Source: Paracoccus pantotrophus (GTDB lineage: Bacteria > Pseudomonadota > Alphaproteobacteria > Rhodobacterales > Rhodobacteraceae). From it: a stretch of DNA of 64,000 bases. A program made the translations under genes and the position numbers. Positions 33,584-44,607 of this stretch are shown here, piece by piece (positions within the stretch are counted from its first letter, which is position 1; every line of letters starts with the position of its first letter). The stretch is taken from positions 814,501-878,500 of the forward strand of contig NZ_CP044426.1 in NCBI RefSeq assembly GCF_008824185.1. The letters run 5' to 3'. Below the pieces are notes generated by a model, which was given only the letters and a program-made list of their open reading frames with translations, did no database searches and was not told where the DNA came from.

Positions 33584-34065
33584 ACCGCCTGGCCGGATGC
33601 GCGCTGGCCCTGCTGCTGGCGGCGCCGTGCTTGGCCGGCGATGCCTCGGGCTTCGATCCCGCCGCCATCGACCGTTGCCTTGCCGATGCCTCGACCCAGG
33701 GCACCCGCGCCGATTGCGCCGCGACCGGCATGGAAGCCTGCCTCGACTACGCACGCGGCAAATATACCGGCGACGACCCGGATTTTCCGATGGCGAACTG
33801 CCTCGACGCCTCGCATCAGGCCTGGGAGGCGAAGCTGACCGGGGTCTACGAGGCGGCGCTGAAGGCCCAGGGAAAGAAGGACAACGGGGCGCAGGAGATG
33901 CTGCGCCAGGCCGAGCGCAGTTGGCTGCAGTTCCGCGAGGATCTGTGCAACCAGGTCCGGGACGCGGCGGCCGAGGGCAAGGGCGACCTGGCCCGTGCCC
34001 GCTGCATCCGGGACGAGACGGCGCGGCAGGTGGCGCTGCTCATGGCGCTGGTAGACCCGCGATGA
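33580..34065 (+). CDS. Secreted LprI/DUF1311-type protein, second of a pair
   Basis: A 161-residue protein with signal peptide MNRLAGCALALLLAAPCLA. The mature part has six cysteines and the same pattern, with WEAKLTGVYEAAL and RSWLQFREDLCNQ. It is a divergent paralogue of the preceding protein, sharing gene order and a 4-base overlap. Ends 77 bases before the convergent ompW stop. Confidence 0.72.
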   Translation: MNRLAGCALALLLAAPCLAGDASGFDPAAIDRCLADASTQGTRADCAATGMEACLDYARGKYTGDDPDFPMANCLDASHQAWEAKLTGVYEAALKAQGKKDNGAQEMLRQAERSWLQFREDLCNQVRDAAAEGKGDLARARCIRDETARQVALLMALVDPR

Positions 34066-34092
34066 ACAGGACGGCGATGAGCAGAGACACGC

Positions 34093-34121
34093 AAAAGGGG
34101 CGCCGCCGATGGCAGCGCCCC
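34093..34121 (-). terminator. Terminator of ompW
   Basis: On the minus strand GGGGCGCTGCC-ATC-GGCGGCGCCCC is followed by TTTT. It may also limit read-through from the ivd-LprI transcript on the plus strand. Confidence 0.75.
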
Positions 34122-34142
34122 CCGCAAGGCCGTGACGGCGGC

Positions 34143-34751
34143 CTAGAACTTGATCACATAGCTGATGCCGGCAACCACCGGATCGACATCGACCGAGCCG
34201 ATATTGGCGCCGTCCAGCTCGACATCGGCATTGATGTCGATCCAGCGCAGGTCGGCGCGCAGGGCCGAGCGGTCGTTGATCCAGTGATCCACGCCCAGAT
34301 GCGCGGCCAGGCCCCAGCTGTTCTTGACCCGCAATTCGCTGCCGGCCAGCGGCCCCTTGGCCTCGCCGTCCCAGAAACCGGTGAAGTTCACGCCCAGGCC
34401 GACAAAGGGCTTCCAGCGCGGATGCATGTCAAAGTGATATTGCAGCGAGACGACCGGCGGCAGGTGCTTGACCGTGCCGATCTCGGTCCCGTTCGACTTG
34501 ATCGAATGCTTGAAGGGCAGGGCGCCCAGCACCTCGATGCCGATATTGTCGCGGATGAAATATTCGAAGGTGATGCTGGGGCGGGCGCTGTCGTCGATGC
34601 TGATCGGCGTCGGCCCTGCCAGCACGCCATTGTCCGATTTCGGATTCACATGCGCGATCCCGAAGCCGAGCGTCCATTCGCCTTGCGATTGCGCAAGTGC
34701 AGGCGAAGCAAGCGCGGCAAGTGCCGCGGCAATGGCAAGCTTGTGTCTCAT
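34143..34751 (-). CDS. ompW: OmpW family outer membrane protein
   Basis: A 202-residue beta-barrel protein: signal peptide of about 20 residues ending ALA-QSQ, then alternating segments such as EWTLGFGIAHVNPKSDNG, FEYFIRDNIGIEVLGALPFKH, VSLQYHFDMHPRWKPFVGLG, and a C-terminal VAGISYVIKF ending in Phe as needed for BAM recognition. OmpW forms an eight-stranded channel for small hydrophobic molecules. It is oriented against the liu operon, interrupting it. A perfect FNR box lies about 60 bases before its start, matching the FNR regulation of ompW known in E. coli. Confidence 0.9.
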   Translation of the reverse strand: MRHKLAIAAALAALASPALAQSQGEWTLGFGIAHVNPKSDNGVLAGPTPISIDDSARPSITFEYFIRDNIGIEVLGALPFKHSIKSNGTEIGTVKHLPPVVSLQYHFDMHPRWKPFVGLGVNFTGFWDGEAKGPLAGSELRVKNSWGLAAHLGVDHWINDRSALRADLRWIDINADVELDGANIGSVDVDPVVAGISYVIKF

Positions 34752-34809
34752 GGCGATCCTCTCTTCTTGTCGCATGTCCGCTCATCGCGCCTTGCTTCGG
34801 GCTTCGACG

Positions 34810-34823
34810 TTGATCTGGATCAA
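34810..34823. promoter_or_regulatory. FNR/FnrP box between ompW and mccB
   Basis: TTGATCTGGATCAA is a perfect match to the FNR consensus TTGAT-N4-ATCAA. Its right edge is 72 bases before the mccB start at 34895 and its left edge 59 bases before the ompW start at 34751, so it may serve either gene. Paracoccus has FNR-class regulators (FnrP, Nnr). Confidence 0.75.
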
Positions 34824-34894
34824 GATTTCCGCTTTTGGCCGACCTGCGACAAACTGGCGCAGATCTCCGGCACCCTGCCCGAAAGGATGATGCG

Positions 34895-36495
34895 ATGAAG
34901 CTTGGCACCTCGGTCCTGCCTTCCTCGGAAACCTTCCGCGCCAATCGCGCGGCGCATCTGGCCATGCTGGAAACCGTGCGCGAGGCGGCGCTGGCCGCGG
35001 CGTCGGGCGGCGGCGCGAAGGCGCTGGAGCGCCATGTCGCCCGCGGCAAGATGCCGCCGCGCGAGCGGGTGGCGAATCTGCTCGATCCCGGCTCGCCCTT
35101 CCTGGAGATCGGCGCCACGGCCGCGCATGGCATGTATGACGGCGCCGCGCCCTGCGCGGGCGTGATCGCCGGCATCGGCCGGGTGCATGGGCAAGAGGTG
35201 ATGGTGGTGGCCAACGATGCCACGGTCAAGGGCGGCACCTATTACCCGATGACGGTGAAAAAGCACCTGCGCGCGCAGGAGATCGCCGAGGAATGCCAGC
35301 TGCCCTGCGTCTACCTGGTCGATTCCGGCGGCGCCAACCTGCCCAACCAGGACGAGGTCTTTCCCGACCGCGACCATTTCGGCCGCATCTTCTACAACCA
35401 GGCGCGGATGTCGGCCAAGGGCATCGCGCAGATCGCCGTGGTCATGGGCAGCTGCACGGCGGGCGGCGCCTATGTCCCGGCCATGTCCGACGTGACGATC
35501 ATCGTCAAGGGCCAGGGCACGATCTTCCTCGCCGGCCCGCCCTTGGTCCGGGCCGCGACCGGCGAGGTGGTCTCGGCCGAGGATCTGGGCGGCGGCGACG
35601 TGCACACCCGGCTTTCGGGCGTGGCCGACTACCTGGCCGAGGACGACGCCCATGCCCTCGCCCTCGCCCGCCGTGCCATCGGGAACCTCAACCGCAGCCT
35701 GCCCGCGACCGTGCAATGGCAACCTCCCGAGCCCCCGGCCCATGACCCCGAGGAGATCCTGGGCGTCGTCCCCGCCGACCTGAAGATCCCCTATGACATC
35801 CGCGAGGTGATCGCGCGCGTCGTGGACGGCTCGCGCTTCGACGAGTTCAAGGCCCGCTTCGGCGAGACGCTGGTGACGGGTTTCGCCCATCTGGAAGGCT
35901 GCCCCATCGGCATCGTCGCCAATAACGGCGTGATCTTCTCGGAGGCCGCGCAGAAGGGCGCGCATTTCATCGAACTCTGCTCGATGCGCGGCATCCCGCT
36001 GGTCTTCCTGCAGAATGTCACCGGCTTCATGGTCGGCCGCAAATACGAGAACGAGGGCATTGCCCGGCACGGCGCCAAGATGGTGACGGCGGTGGCGACG
36101 ACCAGCGTGCCCAAGATCACCATGCTGGTCGGCGGCAGCTTCGGGGCGGGCAATTACGGCATGGCCGGCCGCGCCTATGGGCCGCGCTTCCTCTGGACCT
36201 GGCCCAATTCGCGCATCTCGGTGATGGGCGGCGAGCAGGCGGCGGGCGTGCTCGCCACCGTGCGCCGCGAGGGGATCGAGCGCCAGGGCGGCAGCTGGTC
36301 GCCCGAGGAAGAGGCCGAGTTCAAGCGCCCCACCATCGAGATGTTCGAGCGCCAGTCCCACCCGCTCTATGCCTCGGCCCGGCTCTGGGACGACGGCATC
36401 ATCGACCCGCGCAAGACCCGCGACGTGCTGGCGCTGAGCCTGCGCGCCAGCCTCAACGCGCCGATCGAGCCGACCCGCTTCGGCATCTTCCGGAT

Positions 36496-36499
<4 letters not shown>
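34895..36499 (+). CDS. mccB: Methylcrotonyl-CoA carboxylase beta subunit (carboxyltransferase)
   Basis: A 534-residue carboxyltransferase. The N-terminal helix ends in HVARGKMPPRERV, GGTYYPMTVKKHLRAQEIA and a LVDSGGANLPNQDEVFPD segment follow, and the second half has VLQNVTGFMVGRKYENEGI and SFGAGNYGMAGRAYGPRFL. These are typical of methylcrotonyl- rather than propionyl-CoA carboxylase. It carboxylates 3-methylcrotonyl-CoA with biotin from MccA. The start at 34895 follows GAAAGGATG; a longer frame upstream lacks support. Its end overlaps the macrodomain GTG start. Confidence 0.93.
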
Positions 36500-37014
<515 letters not shown>

Positions 37015-37015
37015 T

Positions 37016-37075
37016 TTCTCCGTTTCCCCAATACCCCACGGGGGTCCGGGGGTGTGAAACCCCCGGCGCCGCCCG
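37016..37075 (+). repeat. Intergenic palindromic repeat, copy C
   Basis: Starts TTTCTCCGTTTCCCCAATAC and continues into a G/C hairpin with arms CCGGGGGT and ACCCCCGG. It separates the macrodomain gene from mccA. Confidence 0.7.
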
Positions 37076-37093
37076 CGCCACGAGGAGCTGCCC

Positions 37094-39018
<1,925 letters not shown>

Positions 39019-39022
<4 letters not shown>

Positions 39023-39672
39023 TCCTGCATCACGTCCCCGGCTCGCGCTCGATGCGCGTGCTCTGGCTGATCGAGGAACTGGGGCTCGATTGCGAATTGC
39101 GGCTCTGGTCGCTGACCGACGGCAGCCTGCGCAGCGCCGCGTTCCGCGCGCTGTCCCCCGCAGGCCGCATCCCGGCGCTGGAAATCGACGGCCGCGCCAT
39201 CTTCGAATCCGGCGCCATCCTGCAATACCTGACCGAGCGCGAGGGCAGGCTGGCCCCGAAACCGGGCGCGCCCGAGCGCGGCGATTTCCTGGAGTGGGTG
39301 CATTTCGCCGAGACCCAGGCGAATATCCTGCAGGCCCTGAACATCCACCATATCTTCCTGCGGCCCGAAAGCGCGCGCTCGATCCCGCTGATGCGCCTCG
39401 ACACGAAACGGCTGGCCGTCACCGCCCGGGCGCTGGACGACCATCTGGCGGGGCGCGAAACGCTTCTGTCCGGGTTTTCCGCTGCCGATTGCATGCTGGG
39501 CTTCAATATCGAGGCGCTGTTTCGCTTCCTGCCCGCCGCCGACCATCCGGCGCTGGCGGCCTATCGCGACCGCATGACGGCGCGTCCCGCCTATCGCCGC
39601 GCCCTGGCCCGTGCCGGGGGCGACGCGATCTATGACCGCGATTTCTACGAGGTGCCCGATGTCCAGGGTTGA
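39019..39672 (+). CDS. Glutathione S-transferase family protein in the leucine operon
   Basis: A 217-residue GST: MILHHVPGSRSMRVLWLIEE with a Ser active-site loop, cis-Pro in AGRIPALEIDG, and the FESGAILQYL glutathione motif near residue 65; the C-terminal domain has LSGFSAADCMLGFNIEALFR. It overlaps mccA by 4 bases and the HMG-CoA lyase gene by 14 bases, so it is part of the operon. A role in handling electrophilic intermediates such as methylacrylyl-type CoA esters is possible. Confidence 0.88.
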
Positions 39673-40513
39673 GATCTTCGAAGTCGGCCCCCGCGACGGC
39701 CTGCAGAACGAAAAGCGCCCGATCCCGGCGGCGGAAAAGATCGCGCTGGTCGACCTGCTGTCGCAGGCCGGCTTCCGGCGCATCGAGGTCACCAGCTTCG
39801 TGCCGCCGAAATGGGTGCCGCAGATGGCCGACGCGGCCGAGGTCATGGCCGGCATCGCCCGGCGGCCCGGCATCCGCTACGCGGTGCTGACCCCCAACCT
39901 GCGCGGCTACGAGGCGGCGCGGGCGGCCGGCGCGGACGAGGTGGCGATCTTCGCCTCGGCCTCGGAAGGCTTCTCGCGCGCCAACCTGAACGCCAGCATC
40001 GCCGAAAGCCTGGAACGCTTCGCGCCCGTGGCCGAGGCGGCGCGGGCCGACGGCATTCCGCTGCGCGGCTATGTTTCGGTGGTGACGGATTGCCCCTTCG
40101 ATGGGCCGGTGCCGCCCGCGAATGTCGCCCGCGTCGCGGCCGCCTTGCGCGACATGGGCTGCTACGAGGTCAGCCTGGGCGACACCATCGGCCAGGGCCG
40201 GCCCGAGACCATCGATGCCATGCTCTCCGCCGTGCTGCAGGAACTGCCGCCCGACAGGCTGGCTGGCCATTACCACGACACCGCCGGCCGGGCGCTGGAG
40301 AATATCGACGCGAGCCTTGCGCGTGGGTTGCGGGTCTTCGACGCCGCGGTCGGAGGCCTGGGCGGCTGCCCCTATGCGCCCGGTGCGGCGGGCAATGTCG
40401 CGACCGAAGCCGTCGCCGCCCATCTGGCTGCGCAAGGCCATGACACCGGGCTCGACATGGCGGTGATCGAACGGGCCGCCGCCATGGCGCGCGCGATGAG
40501 AGGAGGAGCATGA
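39659..40513 (+). CDS. mvaB: Hydroxymethylglutaryl-CoA lyase
   Basis: A 284-residue TIM-barrel lyase: VEIFEVGPRDGLQNEKRPI at the N-terminus (catalytic Asp in PRDGLQ), VTSFVPPKWVPQMAD, HYHDTAGRALEN near residue 203, and the active-site cysteine in GGLGGCPYAPGAAGN near residue 238. It cleaves HMG-CoA to acetyl-CoA and acetoacetate, the last step of leucine catabolism. The ATG at 39659 lies within the GST gene end. Its stop overlaps the hydratase start by 4 bases. Confidence 0.95.
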   Translation: MSRVEIFEVGPRDGLQNEKRPIPAAEKIALVDLLSQAGFRRIEVTSFVPPKWVPQMADAAEVMAGIARRPGIRYAVLTPNLRGYEAARAAGADEVAIFASASEGFSRANLNASIAESLERFAPVAEAARADGIPLRGYVSVVTDCPFDGPVPPANVARVAAALRDMGCYEVSLGDTIGQGRPETIDAMLSAVLQELPPDRLAGHYHDTAGRALENIDASLARGLRVFDAAVGGLGGCPYAPGAAGNVATEAVAAHLAAQGHDTGLDMAVIERAAAMARAMRGGA

Positions 40514-41295
40514 TGGAGGCGATCCGCATCGACACCGACGCCCGCGGCGTGGCGCATCTGTGGCTGGCGCGCGCGGACAAGCACAATGCGCTGTCGGCGC
40601 AGATGATCCGCGAATTGACCGAAGCCGCCCGAGCGCTCGGCGCCGATCCGGCGGTGCGCGTCGTGGTGCTGGCGGCCGAGGGCAAGAGCTTCTGCGCCGG
40701 CGGCGATCTGGGCTGGATGCAGGAGCAGATGCGCGCCGATGCCGAGACCCGCCGGGCCGGCGCCCGCGAACTCGCCATGATGCTGAACGCGCTGAATACC
40801 CTGCCCAAGCCGCTGATCGGCCGGGTCCAGGGCAATGCTTTCGGCGGCGGGGTCGGCCTGATCTCGGTCTGCGATGTCGCCGTGGCCGTGCCCGAGGCGC
40901 GCTTCGGCCTGACCGAGACCCGGCTCGGCCTGATCCCCGCCACCATCGGCCCCTATGTCCTGGCCCGCATGGGCGAGGACAGGGCGCGCCGCGTCTTCAT
41001 GTCCGCGCGCCTCTTCGACGCGGGCGAGGCGATGCGGCTGAACCTGCTGGCGAGCCTTGCCGATGCCGCGGTGCTGGACGCGGCCGTCGAGGCCGAAATC
41101 GCGCCCTATCTCTCCTGCGCCCCCGGCGCGGTGGCGGCAGCCAAGCGCCTGGCCCGCCGCCTCGGCCCGCCCATCGGCGAGGCCGAGATCGAGGCCAGCA
41201 TCCAGGCCCTGGTCGATGTCTGGGAAGGCGACGAGGCGCAGGAAGGCATCGCCGCCTTCTTCGACAAGCGCAAGCCACGCTGGCAGCCGGGCTGA
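40510..41295 (+). CDS. liuC: Enoyl-CoA hydratase family, probable methylglutaconyl-CoA hydratase
   Basis: A 261-residue crotonase-fold protein. LAAEGKSFCAGGDLGWM near residue 60 forms the CoA oxyanion region, GNAFGGGVGLISVCDV near residue 112, and FGLTETRLGLIPATIGPYV contains the catalytic Glu region. Position in the operon after HMG-CoA lyase and MccBA points to 3-methylglutaconyl-CoA hydration to HMG-CoA. It is the last gene before the repeat-rich gap at 41296-41574. Confidence 0.88.
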   Translation: MMEAIRIDTDARGVAHLWLARADKHNALSAQMIRELTEAARALGADPAVRVVVLAAEGKSFCAGGDLGWMQEQMRADAETRRAGARELAMMLNALNTLPKPLIGRVQGNAFGGGVGLISVCDVAVAVPEARFGLTETRLGLIPATIGPYVLARMGEDRARRVFMSARLFDAGEAMRLNLLASLADAAVLDAAVEAEIAPYLSCAPGAVAAAKRLARRLGPPIGEAEIEASIQALVDVWEGDEAQEGIAAFFDKRKPRWQPG

Positions 41296-41310
41296 GGCGC
41301 TGGCCCGGTA

Positions 41311-41435
41311 TCTTCTTCGTTCCGAAAATACTCATCGGAAGATTTTCTGCAGGGCCGAGATTGCAGGTTCAGTCGCCGCATCGACGCTGCGCCTGCCCGC
41401 GCTGCGGGATTTGGGTATTTGGGGAACGAAGAAGA
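41311..41435. repeat. Intergenic palindromic repeats, outward/inward pair (copies D, E)
   Basis: Copy D (41311-41333, TCTTCTTCGTTCCGAAAATAC) and copy E (41410-41435, TTTGGGTATTTGGGGAACGA, opposite orientation) flank a 77-base segment. No gene lies in the 279-base gap that holds them. Confidence 0.75.
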
Positions 41436-41574
41436 CAACCGGCGGCATGCCGTCGCAGCCTTGCGCCTATTGCATGTCAGGACTTCGCGGCAGGCGGCTT
41501 GGCGGCATATGGTCGCATCTGTTAACGCTAGCGGGCCTGATTTTCCCAGATCCGCCAGCCCTGAAGGTGCCGCC

Positions 41575-42771
41575 ATGCCGCCGCAGCCCAATCTCAAGCT
41601 TGCCATCCTTGCCCTGGGCCTTGGCGCCTTCGCCATCGGCACATCGGAATTCGCCGCCATGGGGCTCTTGCCCTGGTATGCCAGCGACCTCGGCATCAGC
41701 GAGCCGCAGGCCGGCCATGTGGTGTCGGCCTATGCGCTGGGCGTGGTGGTGGGCGCGCCGATCACCTCGATCCTGGGCGCGCGGCTGCCGCGGCGGCGCT
41801 ATCTGGCGGCCCTGATCGCGGCCTATGGGGTGATGAACCTGCTGGCGGCGGTGCTGCCGGGCTATGGCACCCTGGTCGGTACCCGCTTCCTGGCCGGGCT
41901 GCCGCATGGCGGCTTCCTGGGCGTGGCCATGCTGTTTGCCGCCGATGCCTTGCCGCGGGACCAGCGCGCCAAGGGGGTGACGCAGGTGCTGCTGGGCCTG
42001 ACCATCGCCAATATCGCCGGGGTGCCGCTGGCCGGGGTGCTGGGGCAGGGGCTTGGCTGGCGCTGGGGCTTTGCGCTGCCCGGCGTGCTGGCGCTGCTGG
42101 CGGGCTGGCTGATCCTGCGGCTGGCGCCGCGGGTCGGTGCGCCCAGGGATGCGCAGCCGCTGGCCGAGCTGAAGGCGCTGCGCAATCCGGCCGTCATGCT
42201 GATCCTGCTGGTCGGCGCCATCGGCTTCGGCGGGCTTTTTGCGGTCTATTCCTATCTTTCGGCCGCAATCCTGGCGACGACACAGGCGCCGGGCTGGGCG
42301 ATCCCGGCCGCGCTTTCGGCCTTCGGCATCGGCGGCACTCTGGGCAGCATCCTGGCCGCACGGCTGACCATGCGCCACGGCACCTGGGGCGCGGCCTTGC
42401 GGCTGATGCTGTTCATGGCCGCGACCCAGGCCTTCGCCGCCTGGGCGGTGGGCAATTGGGGGCTGATGCTGGCCTCGTCCTTCCTGCTGGGCCTGGGCTC
42501 GGGCATGGTGGTGCCCTTGCAGACCCGGCTGATGGAGGTCGCCGGCGAAGCGCAGAGCATGGCCGCGGCGATGAACCACGCCGCCTTCAACGCCGCCAAT
42601 GCGCTGGGGCCCTGGCTCGCGGGGCTGGCGCTGGCGGCGGGCTGGGGCTGGCGTTCCTCGGGGCTGGTGGCGGTGGTGCTGTCAGGGGCCGGGCTGCTCG
42701 CCCTCGGGCTTGCCTGGTGGCAGGCCCGTCTCGCCGGGGACCAGCTTCATGATCGCCCGGCGCGAGTGTGA
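41575..42771 (+). CDS. MFS transporter (Bcr/AraJ-like)
   Basis: A 398-residue membrane protein with 12 predicted TM segments. GTSEFAAMGLLPWYA in TM1, GARLPRRRYLA after TM2 and FLAGLPHGGFLGVAMLFAAD resemble the AraJ/YdhP group of sugar or drug efflux permeases. Its start at 41575 is favoured by the protein's natural N-terminus (MPPQPNLKLAIL). It overlaps the convergent DUF599 gene by 90 bases. Confidence 0.9.
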   Translation: MPPQPNLKLAILALGLGAFAIGTSEFAAMGLLPWYASDLGISEPQAGHVVSAYALGVVVGAPITSILGARLPRRRYLAALIAAYGVMNLLAAVLPGYGTLVGTRFLAGLPHGGFLGVAMLFAADALPRDQRAKGVTQVLLGLTIANIAGVPLAGVLGQGLGWRWGFALPGVLALLAGWLILRLAPRVGAPRDAQPLAELKALRNPAVMLILLVGAIGFGGLFAVYSYLSAAILATTQAPGWAIPAALSAFGIGGTLGSILAARLTMRHGTWGAALRLMLFMAATQAFAAWAVGNWGLMLASSFLLGLGSGMVVPLQTRLMEVAGEAQSMAAAMNHAAFNAANALGPWLAGLALAAGWGWRSSGLVAVVLSGAGLLALGLAWWQARLAGDQLHDRPARV

Positions 42772-43449
42772 GGCAAATTCGCGCCGCCACGAGATGAAGA
42801 GCACATAGCTGGTGGCCAGGAACAGGCCCAGCGGTCCAGCCAGCCAGCCAAGCGCCCCCAGCGCGAAATAGACGCAGCGCAGCCCCGAGTTGAAGCTTTT
42901 CGCCGCGGTGATGTTGATATCGGCCGCCTGCATGGCCAGCGGCAGGGCGCGCGGGTCGTCGGGCTCGTTCGGGACCGAGGCCATGATGATCGCGCAATAG
43001 CCGAAGAGCCGGTGCGACCAGACGAAGCGCAACAGCGCATTGGCCACGAAAAACAGCACCACGACGATCTTGATTTCCCATTTCAGCGTCGGCACATGGC
43101 CCAGGTCGAACTGGCGCGCCACGCCGGCAAGCTGGTCGGTATTGCCGATCAGGGCCAGCCCGCCCCCCACCGCGATCAGGCAGGCCGAGGCGAAGAAGGC
43201 CGTGCCCTCGCGCAGGGTGGTCAGGATGGCGCTGTCGAAGATGCGCGGGTCGCGTGTGATGAATTGTCGCATCCATTCGCGGCGATGCGCCTTCATCAGC
43301 ACCGTGACCGAAGGATGGGCCTTGGGCGGGTATTCGGTGATCCAGCCTATGCCCAGCCAGGCCAGGAACAGCCAGAGCAGGGCAGCAAGGTCGGCCGGGG
43401 TGAGCGGGCCGAAGGCGGTCAGGCCGGGCAGGGCGGTGTTCGGGTCCAT
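42682..43449 (-). CDS. DUF599 domain membrane protein
   Basis: A 255-residue protein with about five hydrophobic segments: ALLWLFLAWLGIGWITEYPP near residue 25, an extended soluble loop with HRREWMRQFITRDPRIFDS, and further TMs around FFASACLIAVGGGLAL and LRCVYFALGALGWLAGPLG. This is the DUF599 pattern of alphaproteobacteria and plants, function unknown. Its last 90 bases overlap the end of the MFS gene on the other strand. Confidence 0.85.
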   Translation of the reverse strand: MDPNTALPGLTAFGPLTPADLAALLWLFLAWLGIGWITEYPPKAHPSVTVLMKAHRREWMRQFITRDPRIFDSAILTTLREGTAFFASACLIAVGGGLALIGNTDQLAGVARQFDLGHVPTLKWEIKIVVVLFFVANALLRFVWSHRLFGYCAIIMASVPNEPDDPRALPLAMQAADINITAAKSFNSGLRCVYFALGALGWLAGPLGLFLATSYVLFISWRREFASHSRRAIMKLVPGETGLPPGKPEGEQPGP

Positions 43450-43536
43450 GGCGCGGTTCTATCCTCGTGGTCTTGTTGTTGCCAGCCGGCGGCGCGGCGT
43501 CTATCCAGCGGTCTGGTTGTCTTTGTACCGGAGTAG

Positions 43537-43785
43537 ATGAAAATGGCAGCACCTCACGCCATCCACGAGGAATTTCCGAACGATGCGGCGCGCATTCACG
43601 AGCTGAAGGTCTCGGATGCGCATTTCGCGCGCCTGCTTGAGGAATATGACGCGGTGAACGACGAGGTTGCGGGGGCGGAAAGCCGCCATACGCCGATGTC
43701 GGAGGAGGCCGAGAACGCGTTGCGCAAGAAGCGCGCCGGGCTGAAGGACGAAATCGCCCGCATGCTGGCTGCTGCCCGCGCCTGA
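43537..43785 (+). CDS. DUF465 (YdcH-like) small protein
   Basis: An 82-residue protein with the DUF465 pattern: HEEFPNDAARIHELKVSDAHF, then LLEEYDAVNDEVAGAESR, and a Lys-rich end LRKKRAGLKDEIARML. It is probably a helical hairpin. Function unknown. GGAGTAG lies before the ATG. A terminator follows. Confidence 0.9.
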   Translation: MKMAAPHAIHEEFPNDAARIHELKVSDAHFARLLEEYDAVNDEVAGAESRHTPMSEEAENALRKKRAGLKDEIARMLAAARA

Positions 43786-43834
43786 TCGGCCGGTCGCGCG
43801 CCGGCCGTACGGCGGCGGCTCGGGAGAGGCAGGA

Positions 43835-43866
43835 GGCGCGCGCGGCCCCGCCGCGCGCCCTTTTTG
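43835..43866 (+). terminator. Terminator of the DUF465 gene
   Basis: The stem GGCGCGCG / CGCGCGCC with a GC-rich loop is followed by CTTTTTG on the plus strand. Confidence 0.7.
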
Positions 43867-43893
43867 CCGGGCGATCCGCGCCTTGGCCCGGAC

Positions 43894-43921
43894 TTGAAAG
43901 CCGCGGGCCGCATTCCTACTT
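43894..43921 (+). promoter_or_regulatory. Putative RpoH promoter of hsp20
   Basis: TTGAA and CCTACTT are separated by 16 bases, the same spacing as at the lon promoter, 93 bases before the hsp20 ATG. Similarity to alphaproteobacterial heat-shock promoters supports the call. Confidence 0.45.
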
Positions 43922-44013
43922 CAACGCTGTCGGAGGGCCCTTGCGGCGCCGACGGACCTGCCCGCCCGGACCGGGGGGCAAGCCTTTGTATCGCTTGAAG
44001 AAGGATGCGAAAC

Positions 44014-44460
44014 ATGCGCAATTTCGACCTGACTCCGCTTTACCGTGCCTCGGTCGGCTTCGACCGCATGGCCGATGTCATGGACCGGGCGCTCTCGGCC
44101 GATATCGCCAGCTACCCGCCCTATAACATCGAGAAGACCGGCGAGAATGCCTATCGCATCTCGATCGCCGTCGCCGGCTTTTCCGCCGACGAGCTGAATG
44201 TCGAGGTCAAGGACGGGGCCGTCATCGTCTCGGGCCGGAAGGCCGCCGAGGACGAGGGCCGCAGCTACCTGCACCGCGGCATCGCCACCCGCGCCTTCGA
44301 GCGCCGCTTCACCCTGGCCGACCATGTCCGGGTCGAAGGGGCGAGCCACGAGGACGGCATGCTGAACATTGACCTGGTGCGCGAGATTCCCGAGGCGCTG
44401 AAGCCGCGCCGCATCGAGATCGCCAAGCCGGCGAAGCCGGTGGAAAAGCTGGACGCCTGA
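44014..44460 (+). CDS. Hsp20/alpha-crystallin small heat-shock protein
   Basis: A 148-residue protein from the ATG at 44014, with GAAGGA eight bases upstream; an ATG at 44005 is an alternative. MRNFDLTPLYRASVGFDRM is the typical IbpA-like N-terminus. The alpha-crystallin domain starts at NIEKTGENAYRISIAVAGF near residue 40 and runs to DGMLNIDLVREIPE near residue 125. The last 20 residues are a Lys-rich tail. It is a holdase chaperone in the cytoplasm. A heat-shock-type promoter lies upstream. Confidence 0.94.
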   Translation: MRNFDLTPLYRASVGFDRMADVMDRALSADIASYPPYNIEKTGENAYRISIAVAGFSADELNVEVKDGAVIVSGRKAAEDEGRSYLHRGIATRAFERRFTLADHVRVEGASHEDGMLNIDLVREIPEALKPRRIEIAKPAKPVEKLDA

Positions 44461-44607
44461 GCTTCGGCTGAAGGACGCGGGGGCTGTCATGTGTCAAAAC
44501 CTCTGATCTACGGTGTCAAAAGGTTTGAGCCTGTTATTCGGGGGATCAGGTGGGAATAACCGATTACAGGCGATAGTCCGGGGGGTGTGGCGAATTTGGC
44601 TGCCACA
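44461..44607. other. Possible prophage edge with TGTCAAAA repeats
   Basis: The 147-base gap after hsp20 contains TGTCAAAA twice (44491 and 44514 regions) in direct orientation 23 bases apart, with ACCT and AGGT flanks that also form an inverted pair. Such short repeats at the junction with a phage gene could be transposase-binding end sites of a Mu-like prophage, or a terminator of hsp20. No gene is visible. Confidence 0.3.
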
